A stretch of DNA of 64,000 nt from JBFMDN01 sp040753915 (GCA_040753915.1 JBFMDN010000008.1:62001-126000), one strand, 5' to 3'. Shown: positions 8,356-18,277, numbered from the stretch's first letter. Notes: generated by a model from the letters alone, not told the origin. Translations and numbers: made by a program.

Positions 8356-9102
8356 ATGACAAAGTCCGAAAGCACGCCGGAATCGATTTTCAGCCCTATC
8401 AGAATCGAGAGGGTTTCAGAAAAAGTCGCGCAGCAGATCAAGAAAGCCATCAGCGATGGCATCTTCAAGGTGGGGGACCGGCTCCCGTCGGAGAGAGATC
8501 TCGTGGAGCAGATGGGGGTGAGTCGACCTTCAATACGGGAGGCGATCCAACTTCTGGAGCTTCAGGGGATGGTGGAAACCGTTCACGGCGGTGGGTCCGT
8601 TGTCCGCAACATAGCCGAACAGGACATTCAGAAGCCCATTGAAACGTTTCTCCGTGAGGATCGCCAGCGGGTGCTCGAACTGACCCACGTGCGCGCGTTC
8701 ATGGAAAAGTGGGCGGCGCGCCAAGCCGCGTCCCAGCGGAGTGAGGAGGAGCTCGAACGCATGGGCAGGTACCTCAGGGAGATGGAGAAAGACTTCGATC
8801 GAGGACGAGTCCGCCCTGACATAGACTTCAAATTCCATTCGGAAATCGCTGCTGCCACCCACAACACTATTTTTGTCCACCTCATGGACAGCATCCATCA
8901 ATTGGTGAAATACTCAGTCCAGGTGCACCGCGAGGAAGTTTTCCTGGCGAGAGAATCCCAGGAGATCATTCTCAATCACCACAGAAAGATCTTCTCTGCC
9001 ATCCGAAATCGCCTTCCGGAAACTGCCGAGAGTGCCATGGCCGAGCACCTTGAATTCGTGGTGCGCGAGTATACGAAGAAGTTTCTTCAGGCAGAGGACT
9101 AA
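8356..9102 (+). CDS. FadR/GntR-family transcriptional regulator
   Basis: This is a 248-residue DNA-binding regulator. An N-terminal winged helix-turn-helix (about residues 15-80; RLPSERDLVEQMGVSRPSIREAI is the recognition region) is joined to an all-helical FCD ligand-binding domain. The FCD part holds the likely metal ligands in DFKFH and later histidines (IHQL, NHHRKIF, EHLEF). FCD regulators bind small carboxylates such as lactate, glycolate or pyruvate. A matching operator and promoter lie directly upstream, and glcD-glcF lie nearby, so control of 2-hydroxyacid oxidation is a reasonable inference. No strong ribosome binding site precedes the ATG. Confidence 0.9.
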   Translation: MTKSESTPESIFSPIRIERVSEKVAQQIKKAISDGIFKVGDRLPSERDLVEQMGVSRPSIREAIQLLELQGMVETVHGGGSVVRNIAEQDIQKPIETFLREDRQRVLELTHVRAFMEKWAARQAASQRSEEELERMGRYLREMEKDFDRGRVRPDIDFKFHSEIAAATHNTIFVHLMDSIHQLVKYSVQVHREEVFLARESQEIILNHHRKIFSAIRNRLPETAESAMAEHLEFVVREYTKKFLQAED

Positions 9103-9108
9103 AGACAA

Positions 9109-9235
9109 GGGGTCAGGTCTTGTTTCTTGATCTTCCTCTCACATCTTGAACTCGCCTGCTCGGTCTAGACCAGGCCAGTGGCCTATTGACAGACCATCAC
9201 CATCATCGATTCGTCAAGAAACAAGACCTGACCCC
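9109..9235. repeat. Inverted-repeat element, copy 2 (127 bp)
   Basis: It has the same 22-bp perfect terminal inverted repeats as the copies at 3563 and 18544, with internal palindromes GGTCTAGACC and AGGCCAGTGGCCT. It starts seven bases after the stop of the FadR-type gene and ends ten bases before the stop of the convergent radical SAM gene, so it fills the whole junction. Confidence 0.9.
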
Positions 9236-9244
9236 CCTCCGTAC

Positions 9245-11011
9245 TCAGGACTCGTACGAGGGGTGTCGAGAAATCCGGAAATCCCTTACTCCCCCGATCT
9301 TTCCATACAGCCTGCTCAATTGCAGCAACGTCCGATAAGCGTGTCTGTAACGATAGGAGACGCGCTTGCGGACCATGGGGGCAAACTTTCCGGAATCCCA
9401 GGAATCCAGGGCCCCAACCTGCGCGAGCGTGATCGAAGCCGCGGCCACGAACTTGAGCATAGTGTCCAGGTCCAGTCCTTGCGGGTCTTGAGCGTGTAGC
9501 CCCATTACAATTTCCAGAATAGTGCGCTTTCCGTCACACGCAGACCAATACCGATCCAGGAGGTGGTTGAATGCTGCTACATTTCTCACCTTGGTCAGTG
9601 GTGAGTCATACCGCAGGTAATCCGCTATAGCGACGTACGAAACAATGACACTGAACACACGGTCATCGGTGGCCAGGCCCTGGATGGTCCGTACGGGCTT
9701 GTCATTCATGAGGCTGTGCGGCAGAAAGCAGGTGGAGCTGTGATGAAAGTCCTCCTCGTCCTGCCACATGCACCGCCCGAGCTCGTCGGCCTGCTCGAAC
9801 ATCCTGGTTCCCACGTGAGGAGTGCAGCATTGTCCGATGTATATGTCAAACGGCAAGTGGTGAAAGAATTTGTATCTCGGGAGTCCGTCCAGCAGCTTGT
9901 CCATGAACGCAGCCTGTTCGTACGCACCCCGTATGGTGTCCCCGGGCAAGTAACTCATGTAGGTGTACATGGGAAACATATTGTTTTTCTTTTGAATCTC
10001 ACAGGCCCTCGTCAAGTTCTCCAGGGTTTCATTCTTCTCCACAATCTCGTAGGCCGCAGGGTTAGAGCTTTCTATTCCTATCTCCAGGCCGATGAGGCCG
10101 GCTCGAGACAAGAGGGGGATGATGTCTTCTCTCTGGGCCACGTGGGAAGCTCGGGTGAGCCCCACCCATCGGATGCGAAGATCCCGCCTCAAGATCTCTT
10201 CCGCAAGGGCTTGAATGTGCTTGCGATTCAGGAGTAAGTTGTCGTCCCAGAAATGAAATTGATCGATTCCGAAGTGTTTTTTCACATATTCCAGCTCATC
10301 GACTATGTTCTCGGGAGATCTCCATCGTACGCGACGACGCCAAATCGCGGGGGACACACAAAACGAGCAATTGTATGGACATCCCCGCGACCCGATGATC
10401 GGGAACCTGGGACCTCCTACCACGTGCATCGGTGTGTTGTAGTGCTTCAGCTCCAGCAAGCCCCACGCGGGAAACGGGAGCGAGTCCAAGTCATTGATGA
10501 AGCCCTGGAAGGGAGGAACGTGGACTCGCCCGTCCCTAAGGCATGCCACTCCGGGAACCTCGGGCAGATCCTTTGTTTCTCTCAACGCATCGATCAGACT
10601 GGCAAAAGACCGTTCTCCTTCGTGGAGGACAGCAAAATCAGCGTTTTCCAGGGCCTTTTCCGGTCTGAGGGTGGGATCGACCCCGCCGTGAACGATTACC
10701 CCTCTTTTTCCGGCCTCTTTGACAGCAGCGCAGAATCGGTTCACAAACTGAAATTGATTCGTCCAGTACCCGAAGCCCAACACGTCCCATTTTTTGGACA
10801 ACACGGCTTTTAGCGTATTCCGAAAACCTGCGTTCGTAACCTGCGGATTCAATATTTCCACGGAAATGCGCTTGTCGTGTGCCAGCAGGTAGGATGCCAG
10901 ATACAGGAGCCCCATGGGAAACATCCGCTTGAGCTTCCTGTTGTGTGGCAAGGGGGGATTGACCAGGAGAACTTTGATCTTTCCATCCCTGAGACGTGCA
11001 TGGTCGGTCAT
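9245..11011 (-). CDS. B12-binding radical SAM protein
   Basis: The 588-residue protein has an N-terminal cobalamin-binding Rossmann domain (VLLVNPPLPHN... to about residue 150) and a radical SAM core with the cluster motif CPYNCSFC near residue 215. This is the BchE/HpnJ-like architecture used for methyl transfers and rearrangements on lipids, cofactors or natural products. After the core, residues about 485-540 (ACDGKRTILEIVMGL...) resemble a PqqD-like peptide-binding fold; this is tentative. It is the last gene of a leftward set with a GT4 glycosyltransferase (3-base gap) and a DUF362-ferredoxin protein. The substrate is unknown; a surface glycan or lipid is possible. Confidence 0.85.
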   Translation of the reverse strand: MTDHARLRDGKIKVLLVNPPLPHNRKLKRMFPMGLLYLASYLLAHDKRISVEILNPQVTNAGFRNTLKAVLSKKWDVLGFGYWTNQFQFVNRFCAAVKEAGKRGVIVHGGVDPTLRPEKALENADFAVLHEGERSFASLIDALRETKDLPEVPGVACLRDGRVHVPPFQGFINDLDSLPFPAWGLLELKHYNTPMHVVGGPRFPIIGSRGCPYNCSFCVSPAIWRRRVRWRSPENIVDELEYVKKHFGIDQFHFWDDNLLLNRKHIQALAEEILRRDLRIRWVGLTRASHVAQREDIIPLLSRAGLIGLEIGIESSNPAAYEIVEKNETLENLTRACEIQKKNNMFPMYTYMSYLPGDTIRGAYEQAAFMDKLLDGLPRYKFFHHLPFDIYIGQCCTPHVGTRMFEQADELGRCMWQDEEDFHHSSTCFLPHSLMNDKPVRTIQGLATDDRVFSVIVSYVAIADYLRYDSPLTKVRNVAAFNHLLDRYWSACDGKRTILEIVMGLHAQDPQGLDLDTMLKFVAAASITLAQVGALDSWDSGKFAPMVRKRVSYRYRHAYRTLLQLSRLYGKIGGVRDFRISRHPSYES

Positions 11012-11014
11012 GTC

Positions 11015-12334
11015 TTACCCGGTGCGAGAGCCCAGAAAAAGCTCCCGGTAATGATTTTCAAAAATGGCCTCCCACTGATACCTCTCGAGGCACCGCCGGC
11101 GGCCCCGTCTTCCAAGACTCTGGCGCAGCAGAGGATCGTCGCAAAGTGCGCTCAAGACCTCGACCGTACGGGAGACGTCACCCGGTGGCACGAGATAGCC
11201 GGTACGGCCGTCTGAGATCAGATCCTTGAGACCGCCCACGGACGTGGCGACCACAGGCAGTCCTGAAGCGGCGGCTTCCAGCGCGACTATTCCCTGGGGC
11301 TCAGGCCACAGGGAGGGGATAAACGCCACATGAGACGCGCGGTACAAATCCGGCAATCTCTCTGGAGACAACCATCCCGCTGCCTGGACATTCGCCCCGG
11401 AGATGCCTTTGAGCGAGCCCGTAATTCGAAAGATCATCTGAGGTCTTGCTGCGGCCATTCGGCGGATCACTTCCGCAAGGAAATCTCTCCCCTTGTGGTG
11501 CTCGCTCACGCGGCCGGGAACCACCACCGCCACCGGCCCTGCCGGCTGCTCGGGGGACGGAGCAAATCTTGCACAGTCTACACCGGATGGGATGACCATG
11601 ACACGGTCATTGTACGGTCGAACCCGGCTTTGTGTCCACTGGTTGTACACGATGACCGTAGACGCCGCTCTGAGACCCTCTTTTACCACCTCTCGATACC
11701 CGGGTGCCCATGCCCCGGCGCGTACATACTCCTGGACCCAGCGAACTGCGGGATGCTTCGCGTAAAAGCTTGTGGAGCACGCGAGACAACCCAGGTAATC
11801 GCTCCCCCCATTGAGGTAATTGCGCTCACACAATTTGCCACGCCTGAAAAACCACCCGTCCGCCTTTGTGCAGAGGAATTCGTGTGCGTATATCCGAAGA
11901 ATGGGCCTCCATGGTGCCAGATCTTTCGCAAGATGGGCCTTGAGGTGCCAACCGTTTGAGATGAAGGTGGCATCGGGACGGAACGACTCCAGTGCCGCTG
12001 CATATCGACGACCGATAACAGAAGGCTTGAAATCCAGGCCGCTGATCTCGATGTGCTGGACATCGAAGGGCATGGGTCCGTCGATGGCTCCTCGAAGAAA
12101 AAACCGGGAGTATTTTCCCAATATGGTGTCTACGACAGTCTTCCTGCCTGAGAAAAACGTCTCGATCTTCGGCACGATGAGCTTGACCGTCGCGTGCCTG
12201 GAGAGCCACGATGCGACATTGACCACATCGACGAACGCCCCCGCGTCGGGAGGCCAACACATCAACAAATCGCATATGGCTATTCTGGGAGTCCTGAAAG
12301 ACACGGCAATTCCTTCATGGATTGGCCGCCACAT
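11015..12334 (-). CDS. GT4-family glycosyltransferase
   Basis: This is a 439-residue GT-B fold enzyme that should transfer a sugar from a nucleotide donor with retention of configuration. The C-terminal half shows VVVPGRVSEHHKGRDF, then PSLWPEPQGIVALEAAASGLPVVAT (acidic E-x7-E region) and a typical DPLLRQSLGRRGRRR tail. Between residues about 150 and 190 four cysteines occur (LCTKADG, KLCERN, GCLACS), a cluster also known in some GT4 enzymes where it may hold a metal. It lies 34 bases downstream of the DUF362 gene and 3 bases upstream of the radical SAM gene, so these are probably one transcript. Confidence 0.88.
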   Translation of the reverse strand: MWRPIHEGIAVSFRTPRIAICDLLMCWPPDAGAFVDVVNVASWLSRHATVKLIVPKIETFFSGRKTVVDTILGKYSRFFLRGAIDGPMPFDVQHIEISGLDFKPSVIGRRYAAALESFRPDATFISNGWHLKAHLAKDLAPWRPILRIYAHEFLCTKADGWFFRRGKLCERNYLNGGSDYLGCLACSTSFYAKHPAVRWVQEYVRAGAWAPGYREVVKEGLRAASTVIVYNQWTQSRVRPYNDRVMVIPSGVDCARFAPSPEQPAGPVAVVVPGRVSEHHKGRDFLAEVIRRMAAARPQMIFRITGSLKGISGANVQAAGWLSPERLPDLYRASHVAFIPSLWPEPQGIVALEAAASGLPVVATSVGGLKDLISDGRTGYLVPPGDVSRTVEVLSALCDDPLLRQSLGRRGRRRCLERYQWEAIFENHYRELFLGSRTG

Positions 12335-12368
12335 GCATGCCTCAACGTCATGAAGCCCTCAACGGGCT

Positions 12369-13502
12369 TCACTCCCTGCCACGCTCCAGCGGTTCCAGGG
12401 TGTACTCACGCTGTCCGAGTCCCAGCTCTGCGGCATACGCCAACTGATGCGCCCAATCTACCTCCGGAAACAGGGCACGGAACTTGTCCTCCCCCGGCGC
12501 CAAACCCGCCTTGAGGCTGGAGAGGGAATTCCCCGGTGCGGAATTGACAAGGTCGACCGCAGCCTGATCCAGGGCCACAGGATCCAGGGAAGCGAGGATT
12601 CCCAGGTTCGGAACGATGGGTCTGTCTGAAAAGGGGGTGCAGTCGCACAGGGGGGAGACATCGGTGACAAACGTCACGAACAGGACCTTGTTTCCTTTGG
12701 ATGCCAGAACCGCGGCCGCGTATTCAACCATTTTCTCCATGAAAACCGGTACGGACTCGTTCCAGCGTATCTGCACTGCCTGCTGCCGACATGTCAGAAT
12801 GCACTCGGCGCATCCGATGCATCTCTCGGGATTGATCCTCGCTTTGCGTCCCGTCCCTTTCTTCTCAAGCTCGATAGCTCCTCCACGGCACCAATCGACG
12901 CAATCACCGCATCCGATGCACTTTTTCTGGCTCACCTGGGGTGAGATATTTGAATGCTGGACCAACTTGCCTTCACGAGATGCGCACCCCATGCCCACAT
13001 TCTTTATGGCCCCCCCGAAGCCCGAGAGCTCATGGCCCTTGAAATGGGTCAGCACAACCAGGGCGTCCGCGTTATGAATGTCCGCTCCCACGTGAGCCTC
13101 CGTGATGTGCCTACCATTTGCTGGAACCGTCACTTTGCTGTTACCGCGGAGGCCGTCCGCGATGATAAGCGGAGCTCCGGTCACCTCTCGGGTGAACCCG
13201 TTGTCAAACGCAGTTCCCAGGTGAGTACATGCTTCACTGCGTGACCCCACATAAAGCGTATTCGTGTCGGTCAGGAACGGCCTTGTTTTCAGGCCCTTCA
13301 AATAGTCCACTATCTGGCGTACGTATTGGGGTCGGATGTATGCCGTGCTTCCTCGCTCCCCAAAGTGGAGCTTCACAGCCACGAGGTCTCCTGGTTTGAG
13401 ACGGTCGGCGGGGGCCAGGAGCTCGAACAGGTCCGTGACTTTTGCTGGTACATTCTTTTTCCATCCGGCAGACAGATCGGTAATGAAAACGGTAGCGCTC
13501 AA
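12369..13502 (-). CDS. DUF362 domain protein with two [4Fe-4S] ferredoxin motifs
   Basis: This 377-residue protein belongs to the DUF362 family common in anaerobes. The DUF362 part (VAVKLHFGERGSTAYIRP, FGGAIKNVGMGCASREGK) is interrupted by a 2x[4Fe-4S] ferredoxin domain at about residues 190-245 (CIGCGDCVDWCRGG and CIGCAECILTCRQQ). The family's reaction is not established; a redox role is likely from the clusters. It is the first gene of the leftward set with the GT4 and radical SAM genes, and it could supply electrons to the radical SAM enzyme (inference). Confidence 0.88.
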   Translation of the reverse strand: MSATVFITDLSAGWKKNVPAKVTDLFELLAPADRLKPGDLVAVKLHFGERGSTAYIRPQYVRQIVDYLKGLKTRPFLTDTNTLYVGSRSEACTHLGTAFDNGFTREVTGAPLIIADGLRGNSKVTVPANGRHITEAHVGADIHNADALVVLTHFKGHELSGFGGAIKNVGMGCASREGKLVQHSNISPQVSQKKCIGCGDCVDWCRGGAIELEKKGTGRKARINPERCIGCAECILTCRQQAVQIRWNESVPVFMEKMVEYAAAVLASKGNKVLFVTFVTDVSPLCDCTPFSDRPIVPNLGILASLDPVALDQAAVDLVNSAPGNSLSSLKAGLAPGEDKFRALFPEVDWAHQLAYAAELGLGQREYTLEPLERGRE

Positions 13503-13838
13503 GCCTTATTCTCCTTGGAAGGCGTTTGAAGAAGTGGAAAAAATTATGGAGCATGCCATCTGGAATCACAAGTAGAAATTGAAAAATCGCCTCAGTCGCG
13601 GTAAGATGATCTCATCTAAAGAATACGCAATAGGGAGGTGGCGCTTGGCGAAGGGGGCTCCACCCAGGCCTTACCTTCGACGTGCCAGTGAAGAGCTTAG
13701 CGGACCTGAGACAGTATATCCATCAATTGTCCGAAAAGCGATCCCGAAATGCGAACGGGTTCGATAAGCTGACACTCAGGGAACGTCAAAGACGTATTAC
13801 GTGTGACCAACATCCGGACTGAGTAGAAGAAGTGTGCC
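13503..13838. other. Divergent intergenic region before pilB
   Basis: These 336 bases lie between the DUF362 gene and pilB, transcribed in opposite directions. A 62-codon open frame at 13579-13767 lacks a ribosome binding site and coding character. I see no clear sigma-54 or sigma-70 promoter and no riboswitch, although promoters for both flanking transcripts must lie here or nearby. Confidence 0.4.
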
Positions 13839-15536
13839 ATGAAGGATCGAATCGGCGAAATGCTCTTGAGGGCAGGCATTATTGACGAGGAGCAGCTCGA
13901 GAAGGCAATAGACTACCAGAAAACGCAGGGAGGACGAGTCGCCAGTGCTCTTGTCAAATTAACATTTTTGGACGAAGATGACTTGTTGGAATTCCTCTCG
14001 CGTCAACTCGGTCTCCCAACCGTGTCTCTCGATGAAATCGACGTCGACGTCGATGCCGTGAAGCTCATCTCTGCTGCCACAGCTCAGAAATACATGTGTA
14101 TCCCGTACGGACAGGTGAATTCGTCGTTGCACGTGGCCATGGCTGACCCCACAGACTTGAACGCCATCGACGACATCAAGTTCATGACGAACAAGGCCGT
14201 AGAGGTGAGCATTGCCACTGAATCCCAGATCAGGAAGGCCCTGGACGCGTACTATGACATGGGGATGGACGCCCAGGAAGTGCTCGATGAGTTCGAAGAC
14301 GACGGCATGGACACCGTGGACATGGAGGATGCCGACTTCGACTCGGCGCACACGCTCAGGGCCGCTGAGGATGCACCGGTAGTCAAGCTCGTCAATTATG
14401 TGCTCCGAGAAGCGATTAACAGAAAGGCCAGCGACATCCACGTAGAACCCTATGAGAAGGTATTTCGGGTGAGATTGCGCATCGACGGTGCCTTGTACGA
14501 GCTTATGAAGCCCCCGTTGAGGCTCAAGAACGCGGTGGTGAGCCGTTTGAAGATCATGTCCCGCCTGGATATCGCGGAGCGCCGCCTCCCCCAGGACGGC
14601 CGCATCAAGCTCAAGCTCGGAAAAGGACGTGACATGGATTTCCGTGTGTCCGTGCTTCCGACTCTTTTTGGGGAAAAGGTTGTTTTACGGCTTCTGGACA
14701 AGTCCAATCTCCAGCTCGACATGACTAAGCTCGGTTTCGAGGAAATACCCCTCAAACACTTCAAGGAAGCGATTCACAAACCATTTGGCATGGTCCTCGT
14801 GACCGGCCCGACTGGTTCCGGGAAAACCACCACATTGTACAGTGCTCTTTCCGAGCTCAACGAGCCTGATGTGAATCTCAGTACGGCCGAGGACCCTGTG
14901 GAATTCAACCTCCACGGCATTAACCAGGTCCAGATGCATGAGGAGATCGGCCTGACGTTTGCCGCTTCGCTGAGATCCTTTCTGCGGCAGGACCCCGACA
15001 TCATCATGGTCGGTGAGATTCGTGACTTCGAGACCGCTGAAATCGCCATCAAAGCTGCTCTCACGGGACATCTGGTCCTGTCGACCCTCCACACCAACGA
15101 CGCGCCCCAGACGATTAACCGGCTGCTCAACATGGGCATAGAGCCGTTTCTTGTGGCCAGCTCCGTCCTGTGCATCATCGCTCAACGGTTGGCCCGAAGG
15201 ATCTGTCCGAACTGCAAGAGAGAGATTGAGCCGCCTGCGGAAGCACTGAGAGATCTCGGGGTAAAGATGGAAGAGATCGGCACGTTTCCGGTGTACGAGG
15301 GCACGGGATGCAATGAATGCTCGAACACGGGGTACAAGGGACGCGTGGCTCTCTATGAGGTGATGCCCATAACCGACGAAATCAAGGAGCTTATTCTGGC
15401 GGGGGCTTCCGCGATGGAACTGAAGAGAGAGGCAATCCGACTCGGCATGGACACCCTGCGCATGGCTGGTATAAAGAAACTGAAACAAGGTATAACCACG
15501 ATTTCTGAGGTTGTAAGGAGCACGATGGCAGATTGA
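13839..15536 (+). CDS. pilB: Type IV pilus extension ATPase PilB
   Basis: PilB is the cytoplasmic hexameric ATPase that drives pilus assembly. The 565-residue protein has an N-terminal MshEN (GSPII_E_N) domain of about 150 residues, a short acidic linker (DEFEDDGMDTVDMEDADFD), then the secretion ATPase core. Walker A GPTGSGKT is at 323-330, the Asp box lies around TAEDPVEF, and Walker B DIIMVGEIRD is near 387-396. A zinc tetracysteine (CPNCK ... CNECS) is near 456-495. The MshEN domain in some PilB/MshE proteins binds c-di-GMP. It heads a pilB-pilT-pilC cluster. Confidence 0.95.
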   Translation: MKDRIGEMLLRAGIIDEEQLEKAIDYQKTQGGRVASALVKLTFLDEDDLLEFLSRQLGLPTVSLDEIDVDVDAVKLISAATAQKYMCIPYGQVNSSLHVAMADPTDLNAIDDIKFMTNKAVEVSIATESQIRKALDAYYDMGMDAQEVLDEFEDDGMDTVDMEDADFDSAHTLRAAEDAPVVKLVNYVLREAINRKASDIHVEPYEKVFRVRLRIDGALYELMKPPLRLKNAVVSRLKIMSRLDIAERRLPQDGRIKLKLGKGRDMDFRVSVLPTLFGEKVVLRLLDKSNLQLDMTKLGFEEIPLKHFKEAIHKPFGMVLVTGPTGSGKTTTLYSALSELNEPDVNLSTAEDPVEFNLHGINQVQMHEEIGLTFAASLRSFLRQDPDIIMVGEIRDFETAEIAIKAALTGHLVLSTLHTNDAPQTINRLLNMGIEPFLVASSVLCIIAQRLARRICPNCKREIEPPAEALRDLGVKMEEIGTFPVYEGTGCNECSNTGYKGRVALYEVMPITDEIKELILAGASAMELKREAIRLGMDTLRMAGIKKLKQGITTISEVVRSTMAD

Positions 15537-15630
15537 GCCCGATGGGTCAACGGTGTCACCCAACCTCGATTTCCCTGACTGGCCATTCCGATCGGACGGC
15601 GTCAGACCGTGTCATTGAAAGGAAGTAAAC

Positions 15631-16728
15631 TTGGCAAGCCTTCACGATTTTCTTAAAGAAATGGTTGAGCGTGGAGCCTCGGACCTCCATATTACTCCCG
15701 GTGTACCACCCATGATTAGACTTCGCGGGGAGCTCTTACCCCTCGACTACCCGCCCCTCAAGCCACAGGATACGAGACAGCTCTGCTACAGCGTCCTCAC
15801 CGATGTCCAGAAGCACCGGTTCGAAGAGAATTGGGAGCTTGACCTCTCTTTCGGCGTCAGGGGCCTGAGCCGCTTTCGTGCCAACATATTCATGCAGAGA
15901 GGGGCCTTGGCGGGGGCTTTCAGGCTCATTCCATACCAGATAAAATCATTTCAGGAGCTCGGTCTTCCCCCAGTAGTGAATGACATATGCGCCAAACCTC
16001 GTGGATTGGTGCTGGTAACTGGGCCGACCGGTTCAGGCAAGTCCACGACCCTCGCGGCAATGATCGACAAGATCAATACCGACAGGCGAGAGCACATCGT
16101 CACTATTGAGGATCCGATAGAATTCACACACCAGCACAAGGCGTGCATAGTGAACCAGCGAGAAGTCCATCAGGACACCAAGGGGTTTCACAACGCGCTG
16201 CGCTCCATTCTCAGACAGGACCCCGACGTAGTGCTCATCGGGGAAATGCGAGATCTGGAGACCATTGAGGCAGCACTTACCGTATCGGAAACGGGGCACC
16301 TCACCTTTGCTACCCTTCACACGAATTCCTGTGTCCAGACCATTAACCGGATAATAGACGTCTTCCCCGCGCACCAGCAGCCTCAGGTGCGAGCCCAGTT
16401 GAGTTTTGTCCTCGAGGGCGTCCTTTGCCAGGCGTTGATCCCAACAATGGATGGGAGAGGACGGGCCTTGTCCCTGGAGATCATGGTCCCCAATGCAGCG
16501 ATTCGGAACCTCATCAGAGAAGACAAGGTGCATCAGATCTACTCGCAGATCCAGGTGGGCCAGGCAAAATCGGGCATGCAGACAATGAATCAATCGTTGC
16601 TGATGCTTTACCAGAGGAGAGTAATCTCTTTCGATGACGCCATGTCCAGGTCGCCGGATCCCGACGAGCTCAAGCAGATGATGACCGGTGTGGCCCAGGC
16701 TATCAAGAAGAAGCAACAGAGAGTCTGA
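15631..16728 (+). CDS. pilT: Type IV pilus retraction ATPase PilT
   Basis: PilT powers pilus retraction and twitching motility. The 365-residue protein has Walker A GPTGSGKS (131-138), Walker B VVLIGEMRD, His-box motifs including TLHTNS, and the PilT-specific C-terminal AIRNLIRE motif (near 287), which distinguishes it from PilB. The start codon is TTG at 15631 with AAAGGAAG upstream; no ATG is near. It lies 94 bases after pilB and 50 before pilC, so the three are probably one operon. Confidence 0.95.
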   Translation: MASLHDFLKEMVERGASDLHITPGVPPMIRLRGELLPLDYPPLKPQDTRQLCYSVLTDVQKHRFEENWELDLSFGVRGLSRFRANIFMQRGALAGAFRLIPYQIKSFQELGLPPVVNDICAKPRGLVLVTGPTGSGKSTTLAAMIDKINTDRREHIVTIEDPIEFTHQHKACIVNQREVHQDTKGFHNALRSILRQDPDVVLIGEMRDLETIEAALTVSETGHLTFATLHTNSCVQTINRIIDVFPAHQQPQVRAQLSFVLEGVLCQALIPTMDGRGRALSLEIMVPNAAIRNLIREDKVHQIYSQIQVGQAKSGMQTMNQSLLMLYQRRVISFDDAMSRSPDPDELKQMMTGVAQAIKKKQQRV

Positions 16729-16778
16729 GGGGAGCTGCCGAATATCGGGGTTTCACCGGATCGCCAGGAGGTATGACA

Positions 16779-17999
16779 ATGCCTGAATTTGTATGGCGTG
16801 CCAAAACGACCGCAGGAAACGTGATTAAAGGAGAGATGAGCGAGGTCAACGAGGCTGTAGTTCTGACCAAGTTGCGAAAGATGAACTACACCGACATCAA
16901 GGTCAAGAAGAAGCCCAAAGACCTGTTCGAGAACATATCCTTTTTTCAGCCGAAAGTAACGACCAAGGATGTCGTCATCTTCACCCGGCAGTTCGCCACG
17001 ATGATCGACGCTGGACTTCCGCTGGTCCAGTGCCTCGAGATCCTCGCGAGTCAGCAAGAGAATAGAACTTTCAAGAAGGTGCTCACGAATGTGAAGAACA
17101 CCGTCGAGGGCGGAAGCACCTTCGCTGAAGCCCTCAAGGATCATCCCAAGGTCTTTGACGAGCTCTTTGTGAACCTCGTCCACGCCGGCGAGACGGGCGG
17201 TATCCTCGACACGATTTTGCGGAGGCTCGCCACCTTCATGGAGAAGGCAGAGGCTCTCAAAAGAAAAGTCAAGGGCGCTATGGTTTATCCCGCGGTGGTC
17301 ATCACCATCGCGATGGCGGTTGTGACGATCTTGCTGCTCTTTGTCATTCCCGTTTTCGCTTCCATGTTTGAGGGCGCTGGTCAGAAGCTACCCGGGCCCA
17401 CTCTGTTTGTCATGAATCTCAGTGAGTTCATGCAGAAGTACTTTCTCTACATATTTATCTGCATAGGAATTCTGATCTTTCTCTTCAGGAAGTTCTATCA
17501 GACCAACAAAGGGAGGCTCGTGGTAGACCGGCTGCTCTTGCGAGCGCCGGTGTTCGGCGTCCTCTTGAAAAAGGTGGCTGTGGCCCGCTTCTGCTCCACC
17601 CTCGGCACTATGATCTCCAGTGGCGTTCCCATCCTGGACGCCCTGGAAATCACCGCAAAGACGGCGGGTAACGTCATTATAGAGGCGGCTATCATGAACA
17701 CTCGGAGCGCGATCGCAGAAGGTAGGACGATCGCGGAGCCCCTCATGGAGACAGGGGTCTTTCCCGGCATGGTCGTCCGCATGATCGCGGTCGGTGAAGC
17801 AACGGGTGCTCTCGATGCGATGCTCGCCAAGATTGCCGAGTTCTACGATGAAGAAGTGGACGCAGCCGTGGAAGCGCTCACCCAGCTCATGGAGCCCATC
17901 ATGATCGTCTTCCTCGGCGGAGTATGCGGCGGAATGGTTATTGCGATGTACCTCCCCGTTTTCTCCATGGCAGGAGTTGTCTCCGAAGGACAGAGGTAA
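16779..17999 (+). CDS. pilC: Type IV pilus inner-membrane platform protein PilC
   Basis: PilC is the polytopic inner-membrane platform that PilB and PilT act on. The 406-residue protein contains two T2SSF (GSPII_F) domains, seen as FTRQFATMIDAGLPLVQCLE and ARFCSTLGTMISSGVPILDALE, and three hydrophobic segments (about residues 170-195, 220-240 and 380-402). The ATG at 16779 is preferred because AGGAGG (16766-16771) is seven bases away; the ATG at 16773 is only one base from it. Pilins and the secretin are not in the window. Confidence 0.95.
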   Translation: MPEFVWRAKTTAGNVIKGEMSEVNEAVVLTKLRKMNYTDIKVKKKPKDLFENISFFQPKVTTKDVVIFTRQFATMIDAGLPLVQCLEILASQQENRTFKKVLTNVKNTVEGGSTFAEALKDHPKVFDELFVNLVHAGETGGILDTILRRLATFMEKAEALKRKVKGAMVYPAVVITIAMAVVTILLLFVIPVFASMFEGAGQKLPGPTLFVMNLSEFMQKYFLYIFICIGILIFLFRKFYQTNKGRLVVDRLLLRAPVFGVLLKKVAVARFCSTLGTMISSGVPILDALEITAKTAGNVIIEAAIMNTRSAIAEGRTIAEPLMETGVFPGMVVRMIAVGEATGALDAMLAKIAEFYDEEVDAAVEALTQLMEPIMIVFLGGVCGGMVIAMYLPVFSMAGVVSEGQR

Positions 18000-18061
18000 A
18001 GCAGGGGCACCGGCCCCGTCTTTCATGCGGAAAGCCCCTACCACGGGATTGCTTGCGCGGA

Positions 18062-18250
18062 TCTCTCGTAGCCCCGGTCTGGCCGGTATTCTTGCTTTAA
18101 ACTCACCTTGAAGCAAGGACGGGTTTGAAGCCCACGCCTGGTGCCACTGGTACGGTCCTTCTGCCGCAAAGATCAACTCTCCACCTGACGGTTGTAGCAG
18201 GTTTCTTACCTGGCCTGCCTTGAGACAGGCTCTGAACCTTCCCTCCGCAG
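18062..18250. repeat. Degenerate dispersed repeats after pilC
   Basis: TAGCCCCGGTCTGGCCGGTA (18070-18089, followed by TTCTTG) is a degraded copy of the CCGGCGTCTCGCCGGTATTC repeat near 59026. GAGACAGGCTCTGAACCT at 18221-18238 matches a stretch near 6680. Nothing here looks coding. Confidence 0.55.
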
Positions 18251-18277
18251 CACCTTTGATCTGTGGGGGGACATGAC

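Noticed and set aside
13579..13767. 62-codon open frame before pilB
   Set aside because: It has no ribosome binding site and no recognisable feature; base composition looks non-coding.
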